From positions 42,871 to 106,870 of the forward strand of contig NZ_JACOAF010000042.1 of NCBI RefSeq assembly GCF_014269285.1: DNA of 64,000 bases, given 5' to 3'. Of this stretch, positions 25,459 through 33,655 are shown in pieces. How positions within the stretch are numbered: position 1 is the stretch's first letter; each line of letters starts with the position of its first letter. The notes below the pieces were generated by a model. It had not been told where the DNA came from. It searched no databases and was given only the letters and a program-made list of their open reading frames with translations. The position numbers and the translations under genes are program-made. This DNA is from Rufibacter sediminis. GTDB lineage: Bacteria; Bacteroidota; Bacteroidia; Cytophagales; Hymenobacteraceae.

Positions 25459-25926
25459 TTATTTGAGCGAATCGAAACTGTACTGGGCATCGCTCCAGAA
25501 TTCGTCCAAGGCAATGATCCGGGGTTTGAAAAAGGAAATGAGGGCGGGCCAGTCTTCCCGATTGAACACGTTCACCGGTTTTATCTCTTTGAAGATGCGG
25601 CTGATGGTTTCGCCAAACTCGTTAGTGGTGTGCAGTTCCCAGATCCACTCCTCGCCCAGGGTATCATGCAGATAGGTTTTCAGCTCCAGAAACTGCTCAA
25701 AGAAAAGCTCCTGAATACCCGGATCTGGGTGGGTCATCTCAATCCCGATGGAGGCATATTTGGTCTCCGCGCGCATTCGGAAGTAAACATGTTTGAAGCC
25801 CGTCTTGTAATTGGACCAGTTGATCTTCAACCCCTCGGCCGAGGGATGCGGCGCGATGTATTGTCCGAACGTGGTCCAAAAGGCTTGTCTCAGTTGGGAA
25901 GCTTGTTCTCTGGTGTACATGTTCAA
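25459..25926 (-). CDS. DUF4268-type protein
   Basis: Protein of 155 residues, recognisable as a stand-alone DUF4268 domain. Its segments include REQASQLRQAFWTTFGQYI (near residue 6), KINWSNYKTGFKHVYFRMR, YASIGIEMTH and LGEEWIWELHT. DUF4268 domains often occur at the C-terminus of nuclease-like or DUF91-type proteins and in defence-associated contexts, but also alone in Bacteroidota. Here it stands alone, with no nuclease partner. A second ATG two codons in is an equally good start. Function is unknown. Confidence 0.78.
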   Translation of the reverse strand: MNMYTREQASQLRQAFWTTFGQYIAPHPSAEGLKINWSNYKTGFKHVYFRMRAETKYASIGIEMTHPDPGIQELFFEQFLELKTYLHDTLGEEWIWELHTTNEFGETISRIFKEIKPVNVFNREDWPALISFFKPRIIALDEFWSDAQYSFDSLK

Positions 25927-26103
25927 TGCTCTTAAGTGAAAGCGGTAATCACCCTGATTTTCTGCCTGTTAAAAGGCTAAAGCCGATCAGAAGATTCAGC
26001 CGCTTTGAAACGTCAAGGGTAGCTAAATCTCCCTCTGGAAAGACTTTTCTGAGGGAGTAAACCTACCTCTGCGCCTCTGCTGTTCAAAAGAAATGATAAA
26101 GGT

Positions 26104-26129
26104 AAATACCTAGTTTTAGGTATTTTTTT
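26104..26129 (+). terminator. hairpin plus T-run (AATACCT arms)
   Basis: Arms AAATACCT and AGGTATTT pair perfectly across a short loop and are followed by a T-run. There is no annotated plus-strand gene upstream within 700 bp except the small gene ending at 25375. Confidence 0.7.
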
Positions 26130-26149
26130 CAAGTATAGAAAATCAGTAA

Positions 26150-26245
26150 TTTGTTTTTAGATGAGGTGTTCACAAAGCCTCATCAAAGGGTTTTTTATTT
26201 TGTTTGAAAAGGGGGCATCGGGGGACGCCCCCTTTTCGCTTTTTG
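26150..26245 (+). ncRNA. candidate small RNA with two hairpins
   Basis: Two structures follow one another: GATGAGG/CCTCATC (26160-26184) followed by a T-rich stretch, then an 11-bp GC-rich hairpin GAAAAGGGGGC/GCCCCCTTTTC (26206-26237) followed by CGCTTTTT. Just upstream is TAATTTG, close to the Bacteroidota -7 element TAnnTTTG. No plus-strand gene follows for 3 kb, so a riboswitch or leader is unlikely. The 5' end is a guess, and I know of no named family that matches. Confidence 0.4.
26206..26245 (+). terminator. strong GC hairpin with T-run
   Basis: 11-bp stem, loop of about 10 nt, then CGCTTTTTG. It would end the candidate RNA on the plus strand. On the minus strand it lies 73 bp after the aldo/keto reductase stop and could also serve that gene, but its T-run there is poor. 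Confidence 0.75.
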
Positions 26246-26317
26246 TCCTTTCAGATAAATGATACTTTCTGAAAAGAGGAAATTAAAGCCCAAAATTTAA
26301 CTGGAAAATCGATTTCC

Positions 26318-27304
26318 TTACCACTGCTGGTGCACCGTAGGTTTGATGTACTGATCATAGACGGCTCTTACGCCTTCCATTTGCTCCGGCGTAAGGGCCG
26401 GTAGCGCGGCGGCGGCCAAATTGGAGGAAACCTGCTCGGGCCGGGATGCCCCCGGAATAACGGTACTTACCTCGGGGAACATGAGCACCCACCGCAGCGC
26501 CCAGGCCGCCAATGGCTCCTGACCCGGGAACAGCTTCTTCAGCTCCTCTACCGCGTCTAAACCCAGGTCAAAGTCCACGCCGGAGAAAGTCTCGCCTTTG
26601 TCAAAGGCTTCGCCGTGGCGGTTAAAAGCCCGGTGGTCTTCGGCGTTGAACGTGGTTTGGTGTGACATCTTGCCGGTCAGCAAGCCGCTGGCAAGGGGTA
26701 CCCTCACAATGAGGCCCACGTTGTTTTCTTTAGCGGCGGTGAACAGCTGCTCACTGGGTTTCAACCGGAACATGTTGAAGATCACCTGCACCGTGGTCAC
26801 GTTGGGGTACTTCATGGCCAGCAGGGCTTCGTCTACCAGTTCCACGCTCACGCCCAAGTTTCTGATTTTCCCTTGCTCTTTCAAACGGTCAAATACCTCA
26901 AAGATTTCGGGACGGGTGTACACCTCAGTGGGCGGACAATGCAGCTGCACCAGGTCCAGGGTTTCCAGCTTGGTATTCTTTAGACTCTGCTCCACGTAGC
27001 CGGCCAGTTTCTCGGGGGTATAGCCTTCAGGCGTGTGGGGCTGTATCTGGCGGCCGCATTTGGTGGCCACAAACACTTCCTCACTGCGGCTTTTCACCAC
27101 TTTGGCGACGGCGGCTTCACTTAGCCCATCGCTGTAGACATCGGCGGTATCAATGAAATTCACCCCGGCATCAATGGCGGAATGGATGATGGTTTCAGCG
27201 GTTTTCTCGTTGAAAGGCTCTCCCCAGCGGCCACCTACCTGCCAGGTTCCCAAAGAAATTTCTGATACGTTGAAGCCGGTTTTACCTAAAACTCTATAGT
27301 TCAT
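26318..27304 (-). CDS. aldo/keto reductase
   Basis: NADPH-dependent aldo/keto reductase of 328 residues with a TIM-barrel fold. The catalytic Asp and Tyr are in FIDTADVYSDG (about residues 51-61), the Lys in VFVATKCG (about residue 83) and the His in LDLVQLHCPP (about residue 119). The cofactor region TVIPGASRPEQV lies near residue 285. The start is MNYRVLGKTGFNVSEISLG, typical of the group that includes YccK and IolS-like proteins. The substrate is unknown. Another aldo/keto reductase is 185 bp upstream on the same strand. Confidence 0.92.
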   Translation of the reverse strand: MNYRVLGKTGFNVSEISLGTWQVGGRWGEPFNEKTAETIIHSAIDAGVNFIDTADVYSDGLSEAAVAKVVKSRSEEVFVATKCGRQIQPHTPEGYTPEKLAGYVEQSLKNTKLETLDLVQLHCPPTEVYTRPEIFEVFDRLKEQGKIRNLGVSVELVDEALLAMKYPNVTTVQVIFNMFRLKPSEQLFTAAKENNVGLIVRVPLASGLLTGKMSHQTTFNAEDHRAFNRHGEAFDKGETFSGVDFDLGLDAVEELKKLFPGQEPLAAWALRWVLMFPEVSTVIPGASRPEQVSSNLAAAALPALTPEQMEGVRAVYDQYIKPTVHQQW

Positions 27305-27406
27305 GTGTCAAGGGATTTTTTGTTACGCAATAAAGGTATGTACTCCCCAAGCCTTGAAAAGGATGGTGTTCCTTTTCGTTTTCGTGTCTTGGAAAGTTGA
27401 TTTGCT

Positions 27407-27442
27407 GTTTTGAAGGCAGTTATACAGAAAGAAGCCGAAAAC
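27407..27442. repeat. 36-bp GTTTT palindrome family, copy 13
   Basis: GTTTTGAAGGCA ... GAAGCCGAAAAC, in the gap between two aldo/keto reductase genes. Confidence 0.75.
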
Positions 27443-27488
27443 CCAAACAAGCAACCTGGACATTTCGCGCCATTCCTGTCTTCTCGCC

Positions 27489-28382
27489 TTAGCGGTGTTG
27501 TTCATATACCCCGGCCGGAATCTGCCGCTTCAACGCCTCCAACGTTTCCTTCTCCAGTTCCGGGGCCGAGGCTGCTTCTATCGCCTGTGTCAGATGCGCC
27601 TCCGTTCTGATACCGATTACCGCCGAGGCCACCGCCGGATGGTGTAACACGTACCGCACCGAGGTTTCCTGCGTGTGGTTCTCGCCGGCAATGGCTTTCA
27701 GGGCTTCGGCGGTTTGGGTCACCTCTACGGCGGAGTGGCTCAGGTACGGTTTGGGTGCCTTGCCCAGCAGCAGGCCCTGCGCCAAACTGCCCCGGGCCAA
27801 AACGCCAATCTGGTGCTGGTGCAACAAATCCAGCACCTGCTCTTCGGGCCGACGGTCCAATAGGCTGTACTGCATCATGACACTCACCATGGAAGATCGG
27901 TTGATGTACTCCCGGATCACGTTGGGCCGGATGGACGAGATGCCGTAGTGCCTGATTTTGCCCTGCTGTTTCAGGAGTTCGAAGGCTTCAATGGTCTCGT
28001 CCATGGGGTCTTCCAGGGTGCCGCCATGCAGTTGGTACAAATCAATATAATCGGTTTGCAACCGGCGGAGGCTTTGGTTTACGGCTTCCAGAAGGTAGCT
28101 TTTGGAGGGGTTCCAGTCCCAGCCGCTACCATCGGGGCGCCACTGGTTTCCTACTTTGGTGGCCAGTATCACCTGCTCCCGCTTACCCCGAAAAGCTTTG
28201 CCCACCGTTTCCTCATTCTGGCCTTTGTCGTAGAGATCGGCGGTGTCAAAGAAATTGATTCCGCGCTCCAGCGCCTGATGCAAGAGCTGGCTATTCTCCT
28301 GATCAGACCCGTTCAAGGACATGCACCCAAAACTCACCTCGCTCACGGATAAGTCTGAGCTTCCTAAAGTATTATATTTCAT
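27489..28382 (-). CDS. aldo/keto reductase
   Basis: Second aldo/keto reductase, 297 residues. The catalytic residues lie in NFFDTADLYDKG (about residue 46), ILATKVGNQW and IDLYQLHGG (His near residue 118). The C-terminal cofactor segment is SAVIGIRTEAHL. It shares the barrel layout with the gene at 26318 but is clearly a different subfamily. The gap between them holds one family repeat, so independent transcription is possible. The substrate is unknown. Confidence 0.92.
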   Translation of the reverse strand: MKYNTLGSSDLSVSEVSFGCMSLNGSDQENSQLLHQALERGINFFDTADLYDKGQNEETVGKAFRGKREQVILATKVGNQWRPDGSGWDWNPSKSYLLEAVNQSLRRLQTDYIDLYQLHGGTLEDPMDETIEAFELLKQQGKIRHYGISSIRPNVIREYINRSSMVSVMMQYSLLDRRPEEQVLDLLHQHQIGVLARGSLAQGLLLGKAPKPYLSHSAVEVTQTAEALKAIAGENHTQETSVRYVLHHPAVASAVIGIRTEAHLTQAIEAASAPELEKETLEALKRQIPAGVYEQHR

Positions 28383-28443
28383 ACGTTCATGTTCCGCTTA
28401 AGAGCAGGCAATCACCGCTCCCTTCAAAGATAACACGAAACGG

Positions 28444-28479
28444 GTTTTAAGCTTGGTTTCCTAAAAGTAACCCTAAAAC
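28444..28479. repeat. 36-bp GTTTT palindrome family, copy 14
   Basis: GTTTTAAGCTTG ... TAACCCTAAAAC, 43 bp before the next copy; together they fill the gap upstream of the aldo/keto reductase. Confidence 0.8.
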
Positions 28480-28521
28480 CCAGCCGCACCTCAAGGTTCT
28501 TCTTCGCCGCAACCCGCTCCC

Positions 28522-28557
28522 GTTTTAGAGCCGATTTTTAGAAATCGAGGTAAAAAC
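28522..28557. repeat. 36-bp GTTTT palindrome family, copy 15
   Basis: GTTTTAGAGCCG ... CGAGGTAAAAAC, about 40 bp downstream of the membrane cyclase-like gene. Confidence 0.8.
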
Positions 28558-28595
28558 AGCAGTACATCAGAATGTGGCGAATAGCCGATTCCGGT

Positions 28596-29258
28596 CTACA
28601 ATTTCGCCCACGGCCGAAGCCCTTCGGCTTTCATTCTGGAGTACAGCAACAGGAGGTACACCACATCCAGCACGAATATGCCGCAGTACAGCAAGATCAG
28701 CAGGTAAGAATTGGGGAAATACAGATAGAACAAAACCGAGGGGAAAACAGTCCCGATCAGTTTACTCAGGCCAATGTACAGCGACTGCCCCGCCGAACTG
28801 TTCCGCTTCAGCAACATCCGGACAAAGAGCACCGACATCATCAGGTTCTGCGCGAAAGCCGCGTAAATCCCGATGTAATCATTGAACTCCCGGGCCATGA
28901 ACGCGATGGTGAGCGCGCAGTACACCAGCGTGAAGAGAAAGGTGCCATAGAAGAGCTTCGGCGGAAGTTGCGTGGGGAACTCGCCTCGTCCGTACCGGAG
29001 GTACTGCACCAGAATGCCCACATCGAACAACAGCCACAGGTAATCTATGAAGAGTTGGGGCTGCGGGTGCGGGTACACGAAAGCGAAGGTAAACTCCCAG
29101 GAAAGGTTCGCACACAGCGCCACCATGGGCATGCCGTAGAGTTTGTCTTTGTAGCCGCGGCGCAGAATGAGCAGGTAGGTGATGGTCCAGAAAACGCCGC
29201 TGCCAATCATGAGAAAATGGCTTAACGCGGTATCTAGGTGAACAGGATTTTGCAACAT
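28596..29258 (-). CDS. Pyr4/PaxB-like transmembrane terpene cyclase homologue
   Basis: Integral membrane protein of 220 residues with about seven predicted helices. Its pattern matches the small membrane-bound terpene cyclases first known from fungal meroterpenoid pathways. An acidic residue sits in NLSWEFTFAF at the end of helix 2 (Glu55), and a second in the last helix, GIFVLDVVYLL (Asp198); these are the two positions reported as essential in Pyr4. LWLLFDVGILVQYLRYG (Asp79) is also typical. No prenyltransferase or epoxidase gene is nearby, so the substrate is unknown. The family call rests on these motifs and the helix layout. Confidence 0.65.
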   Translation of the reverse strand: MLQNPVHLDTALSHFLMIGSGVFWTITYLLILRRGYKDKLYGMPMVALCANLSWEFTFAFVYPHPQPQLFIDYLWLLFDVGILVQYLRYGRGEFPTQLPPKLFYGTFLFTLVYCALTIAFMAREFNDYIGIYAAFAQNLMMSVLFVRMLLKRNSSAGQSLYIGLSKLIGTVFPSVLFYLYFPNSYLLILLYCGIFVLDVVYLLLLYSRMKAEGLRPWAKL

Positions 29259-29411
29259 ATTTTACGCTAACAGTAATCAACCTTTTTTGTTGGAGAACCC
29301 TCCTGAACAAGCGCCTTAAAATAATAAGCGGACGCTAATTTCTGGTATTTATTCCCTTTACCCTTTCCTTCCGTTGTCGTTAAGATTTGTATCACCTTAA
29401 TAATCAATTTC

Positions 29412-30074
29412 ATGCCTTGGAAAAAGAAAAGCATGGGGTGGATAGCAGGATGGGCGTGCCTGACGCTTGGCCCGGTGGTGAGTTTTGCCCAGGGACTAAC
29501 CGCCGAAGTATTTGCCGGCACCTCCTGGAGTTTGCCGCTGCCGCTCCGCATCAAGCAACCCAATGAGGCCGACATCCGGTTCAAGGCCCGGTACACGACC
29601 CGCCCTTGGACGGGCTCTCCCTACTATGCCTACCGGGTGGGCTATAACGGCTGGAGTGCCGAGCTGGTACACCATAAAGTATACCTGGAGAACCCTCCTG
29701 CGGAGGTAGAGCATTTTGAAGTATCTCACGGGTATAACTTGGCCATGGTGAGCAGAACCCTTCCGTTCAGGGAGACGCCTGGTATTTTCCGGATTGGGTT
29801 GGGCATGGTGATTGGGCACCCCGAGGGCCGGATCAGAGGCAAGGCCATCAACCCGGTGAAAAGTTTATTGGGCGGCGGTTACCACATCTCGGGCATTTGC
29901 CTGCAAGCGGCCGTGGGCCCCAGACTGGACGTTGCCGATCATTGGTTTTTCCGGCCCGAAGCCAAACTGACGGCCGCCTGGGCCAGAATGCCCTTAGCCG
30001 GAGGTGGGTCAGTGACGGTGCCCAACATTGCCGTTCATACGTTATTTGGGTTCGGGTACCGGAGGCAGCGGTAG
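29412..30074 (+). CDS. putative outer-membrane barrel protein
   Basis: I do not recognise the family. It has 220 residues with a signal peptide ending about residue 27 (CLTLGPVVSFAQ). The mature part alternates hydrophobic and polar residues and is rich in Gly and aromatics (FAGTSWSLPLPLRI, FRIGLGMVIGHPEGR, SLLGGGYHISGICLQAAVGP, NIAVHTLFGFGYR), which fits a small outer-membrane barrel of the kind found in Bacteroidota. It stands alone between divergent neighbours. A family repeat follows at 30097. Confidence 0.7.
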   Translation: MPWKKKSMGWIAGWACLTLGPVVSFAQGLTAEVFAGTSWSLPLPLRIKQPNEADIRFKARYTTRPWTGSPYYAYRVGYNGWSAELVHHKVYLENPPAEVEHFEVSHGYNLAMVSRTLPFRETPGIFRIGLGMVIGHPEGRIRGKAINPVKSLLGGGYHISGICLQAAVGPRLDVADHWFFRPEAKLTAAWARMPLAGGGSVTVPNIAVHTLFGFGYRRQR

Positions 30075-30096
30075 CGGCTTTGGGGTACTCATCGCT

Positions 30097-30132
30097 GTTT
30101 TTAGGCTTGTTTTCAGAAATCGGCGCTAAAAC
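30097..30132. repeat. 36-bp GTTTT palindrome family, copy 16
   Basis: GTTTTTAGGCTTG ... CGGCGCTAAAAC, 22 bp after the barrel gene. Confidence 0.8.
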
Positions 30133-30194
30133 GCAGAACGGCTGGGTGGCCACTTGCCCTGCTCCTACTATCCAGAAATCAGATCGAGTAGATA

Positions 30195-30227
30195 TAAAAA
30201 AAATCAGCCTCCAGAGGGAGGCTGATT
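30195..30227 (-). terminator. terminator of the sugar-nucleotide operon
   Basis: 11-bp hairpin AATCAGCCTCC/GGAGGCTGATT with a 4-nt loop. Read on the minus strand it is followed by a run of eight or more Ts. It lies 8 bp after the stop of the 1122-residue protein. Confidence 0.88.
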
Positions 30228-30234
30228 GCAAGAT

Positions 30235-33200
30235 TTAAGAAGGTGTTTCAGTTGAAGTAAGCTCCGGAACAGACTGGAAATTACCCAAAGAGACGATGTG
30301 CTCTTTGCTACCATCGGTCACCCAGGCGTCCAACTGAGCCGGGTCTTTCATCTGTTGCCCCCGGTTACGCGGCACGGCAATGTATCCGCATTTGATATCC
30401 GGCAGCGCCGACATGTCGCTCCAGAGTTTCTCAATCTGGGCCACCGGGTAAATGTCTTCCTGGCCGTGTCCCCAACGGTATTTCACGTCTTTGATGGTCA
30501 CGTAGGTAGGCATCCGATGGGCCACGCTCCGCACGGCTTTGGCCAGCAGCGCCTCGTCTCCTTTCAGATCTGCCCGAGTTAGCCCAAACAAGGCCAATAA
30601 CGGATCGATCTGAATCCAGGTGGTCATGGTGTTGTAGTAGCTCAGGTTCAGCTCGTCTTCTTCACGCGGCTGAGCCAATCCTTCCAGCAACCGGACTTTC
30701 CCGTTGACGCGAGCCAATCCGCCGCCCCGGTCCTCAATGCGGCGGGGTACCACTTCAAACGTCAGCACATTGCCGGACTCCAGGTGGTGGCCCAAAGCAG
30801 CTGGGTGAAGGTCAGCTCCCAGGGTATCAATGTTGTGCAGCATGATGGTCTCCAGTTGCGGATTCTCCTCCAGAATCTGGGCTAGCACGCCGTTACGCAG
30901 CATGTTGGAAACCTCGTACCAGTGCCCCAGCGGGGAAAACCGCTGCGATGCGATGTTGTCTACGTAATCAGAACCTTCGCCTTTGGACTTGGCCCAGTTG
31001 ATCATGGTCCTTCTCCCCGACTCGCGTACTTTCTGCTTGTTCTCATCCAGCGTTTCCTGCGGCATTTCCTCCCACAGGAAACGAAGGTCGCGGGCCATAG
31101 GTACGTACCGCTGCCCTATGGAACGACCCGTGGACAGGTACACCGGGCCTTCGTAGCCGTACTTTTTGGTGAGTTCCAGATGCTTCCGGATGGGTTCGTG
31201 CGTGAGGTAACTGGTGGCCACAATGTGCGGCAGCAAGGCTCCGTATTTCGCGGAAACAGCTTTGGTTTTAGCCAGGTGGATCTCCAGAAAGCTGCGGTGG
31301 ACTCCGTCAACCTCTACAAACGGATTCAGGGCTTTGATGACCCCGGCCCCTTTGGTCCAGCGGCTGCCCACGCCGGCGGCTAGGCTAAGCACGCCCACCT
31401 TCCCGGCCTTGAGGGCTTCCTCGCCGGTCTTCTCAGCATGAGCAAGGCTTTCCAGGGTGGCAAGGTCATTGGGCTGAACGTCTTCAATAGTGGTTTCATT
31501 GGGCAAGCGGTTGCGGGACAGACCGATGTAGCCTTTCTGCAGCTGTTCCCTGATTTCCTCGTGCTGGATGAAGTCAAACCCGTTCTCTTTCTTGATACGG
31601 TCGGCTTTCTCGTTCTCGTTGCTACGGCTGCCCTGCACCGATGGATCGGACACTTTGAACAGATTGCTCACGATGGTACGCAGCAGCGGATACGCCAGGT
31701 TGTTCTCGTCGCAGTGCGTGGTGAAGAAATCGATCTCGGCCCGGCGCACATAGGAAATGGTCTGCGGATCTTTCTTCACCAAATCCGATACATGGATGGC
31801 GTAATATTGCTCGGGCATCATGGCATCGGTTCCCTGGTGCAAGTACGACCAGGAGCCTTTGTTATTGATGCTCCAGTTATAGACCACCGGCTCCATGGCA
31901 AACGGAAGCGAGTCAGAAAGCTCGTTTTTGGTGGCCCTGAGAATCTCCAGCACCTTCAGTTTGTAGTCTTCGTACTGCTCAGGGTTCACGAACATGCCCA
32001 TGCCACCGCCAGACATTCCGCCCAGCATCAGGAAACCCAGGTAATTCTCCCCGAACGCCTTCTTCGCCCGCCGGATGATTTCCTCCGTAAAGTGCGTGGA
32101 AGCCCAGGGAATAATCGTTTTGATGGGGTTTTCGAAATTATAGGCTGTATTCGCCGCCAGTTTGCGGATGTCTCCTTCTTTGAGGGCCGCTAAGATGTTG
32201 TCAAACACCTGGTTCGTTTGCTGACGCGCCTCCCACTCTTTCTCGCCTCTTAGCAGGTACTTTTCAGAAACCATCTCCAAAATAGGACCCACGTTGGAAG
32301 CCATGCCTCCGTGCATGAGCACCAGCGAGTTCATAAGTTTATCGGCCATCTGCGGATGGATCTCCTCGCCCTGCAACACCCGGTGCCTCGGCAACAACGT
32401 ACCGCGGCTGATGCCGGCTTCCGGGTCACCCTCCTGCGCAAACGTGCCCTGAATGGCTTTGATGCCGGGCCAAACGCCACCGGAATCCTGCCAACCGCCG
32501 CCGGAGCCGCCAATCCACTCACCCAGAATTGCCCGGGAAGCAACCAGCCGGCGCTCGCTTTCCTCCAGGCCGCCCACCAGGTTTCTGGTCTGGCCCGTCG
32601 CCCGCATCAGCAAGCTGATGATAGAGCCCAACAGGTTGGTGGAAACGGCAAAGCGTGATCCCTTGGGAATGTCATTCACTTTGGTCACCAGCTCAATTCC
32701 CATGCCCGGGGCCACAATGCGGGCCAGAATCTCGGTTAAAGACTGGTTTGTGCCCTCAAAGGAAGGCGGTATCAACCCAGAGGCAATTACCCCGGCTTTG
32801 ATCAGACTCAGGTAATCATTCCCGAAATTGAACAGGTCATCCAGCTCCGTAATGTCCTTGGAGGTATTTAAGTCGATGCTGGTCAGGCGCAGCACCGGTT
32901 CCGGAATGACCCGCACATACGACTGCAACGGCGGCCGAATGTCTTTGTCGCGGCCAAACACGCCCAGGTCAATGGAGATGTTAAGCACGCGGGCTCCCTC
33001 GGGGTAATCCATGCCCAGGAAGAAAATATCAGACCACCCGCTGTGGGTTAAGTCCATGCGCACGGAGGTCTGCTCTTCCAGTACCGGGTAAAACAGGGAG
33101 TTCTCCTGCCGTTGCAACAAAGCCGGGTGAATTTTGATGGGGTGTTCCTCCTGATGCCCTACCCGGAACATCCATTGGTTGCCCTTACTGGAGCGCACGC

Positions 33201-33603
33201 TTTTCCGGACCTGATCGGCTAGGATCTGGAAGGAAAGGTGGTGGTAACTCTCGGCCAGACCACTAAACAAAGCCGCATTGGGGCCATGGTTGTCACTTTC
33301 CTTCAGGAACGTGGTGATGGCTTGTTCGAATCTTCTGGATAGTAAGTCCTCAAACCCGGCGTAAGGGATCTTGCCCGTGGAAGGGGTCTCCGCGGCCTCC
33401 ATCAGGAAGAAGCGGTACCCGGCAAACAGGAAGAGAATGGCCCGTACCTTGTCGTATAGACTGGGGGTTGTCTTCCGGAAATCATCCAGCTCCCGTAACG
33501 CCTGAAACAACTCCCTGGAAGACATCTTCCGGCTCATCTGGAAAAACGAGCGGTTCCGTTCTGCGGGATCAGTGGATGTAATGGTTTGTATAAAAATGTT
33601 CAT
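30235..33603 (-). CDS. GHMP kinase-like/UDP-sugar pyrophosphorylase-like fusion protein
   Basis: Very large cytoplasmic protein of 1122 residues. The N-terminal 200 residues have no clear match. A sugar-kinase-like region follows (about residues 220-660) with GHMP-type glycine loops GEWIGGSGGGWQDSGG (about residue 362) and FLMLGGMSGGGMGMF (about residue 530). The C-terminal third (about 730-1080) is a UDPGP-type nucleotidyltransferase starting VLSLAAGVGSRWTKGAG, with HNIDTLGADLHPAALG further on. This is the reverse order of Bacteroides Fkp, which has the pyrophosphorylase first. It is expected to phosphorylate a sugar and make its UDP or similar derivative. It lies 52 bp from the GalU-like gene. 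Confidence 0.82.
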   Translation of the reverse strand: MNIFIQTITSTDPAERNRSFFQMSRKMSSRELFQALRELDDFRKTTPSLYDKVRAILFLFAGYRFFLMEAAETPSTGKIPYAGFEDLLSRRFEQAITTFLKESDNHGPNAALFSGLAESYHHLSFQILADQVRKSVRSSKGNQWMFRVGHQEEHPIKIHPALLQRQENSLFYPVLEEQTSVRMDLTHSGWSDIFFLGMDYPEGARVLNISIDLGVFGRDKDIRPPLQSYVRVIPEPVLRLTSIDLNTSKDITELDDLFNFGNDYLSLIKAGVIASGLIPPSFEGTNQSLTEILARIVAPGMGIELVTKVNDIPKGSRFAVSTNLLGSIISLLMRATGQTRNLVGGLEESERRLVASRAILGEWIGGSGGGWQDSGGVWPGIKAIQGTFAQEGDPEAGISRGTLLPRHRVLQGEEIHPQMADKLMNSLVLMHGGMASNVGPILEMVSEKYLLRGEKEWEARQQTNQVFDNILAALKEGDIRKLAANTAYNFENPIKTIIPWASTHFTEEIIRRAKKAFGENYLGFLMLGGMSGGGMGMFVNPEQYEDYKLKVLEILRATKNELSDSLPFAMEPVVYNWSINNKGSWSYLHQGTDAMMPEQYYAIHVSDLVKKDPQTISYVRRAEIDFFTTHCDENNLAYPLLRTIVSNLFKVSDPSVQGSRSNENEKADRIKKENGFDFIQHEEIREQLQKGYIGLSRNRLPNETTIEDVQPNDLATLESLAHAEKTGEEALKAGKVGVLSLAAGVGSRWTKGAGVIKALNPFVEVDGVHRSFLEIHLAKTKAVSAKYGALLPHIVATSYLTHEPIRKHLELTKKYGYEGPVYLSTGRSIGQRYVPMARDLRFLWEEMPQETLDENKQKVRESGRRTMINWAKSKGEGSDYVDNIASQRFSPLGHWYEVSNMLRNGVLAQILEENPQLETIMLHNIDTLGADLHPAALGHHLESGNVLTFEVVPRRIEDRGGGLARVNGKVRLLEGLAQPREEDELNLSYYNTMTTWIQIDPLLALFGLTRADLKGDEALLAKAVRSVAHRMPTYVTIKDVKYRWGHGQEDIYPVAQIEKLWSDMSALPDIKCGYIAVPRNRGQQMKDPAQLDAWVTDGSKEHIVSLGNFQSVPELTSTETPS

Positions 33604-33655
33604 TTGCCTCTTTCAATTCAAGCTGGAAAAACCTTCAACGAAGCTCATTAAAAGC

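Larger units (their letters stand above)
25927..26317. other. intergenic region with three consecutive hairpins
   Basis: No supported protein gene. The stretch 26104-26245 holds three hairpins, each followed by a T-run on the plus strand, although both flanking genes are on the minus strand. This is the layout expected of one or more small RNA genes. Confidence 0.6.

Noticed and set aside
27323-27505. 60-codon minus-strand frame between the two aldo/keto reductases
   Set aside because: It runs through a repeat copy, lacks any motif, and no relative is apparent.
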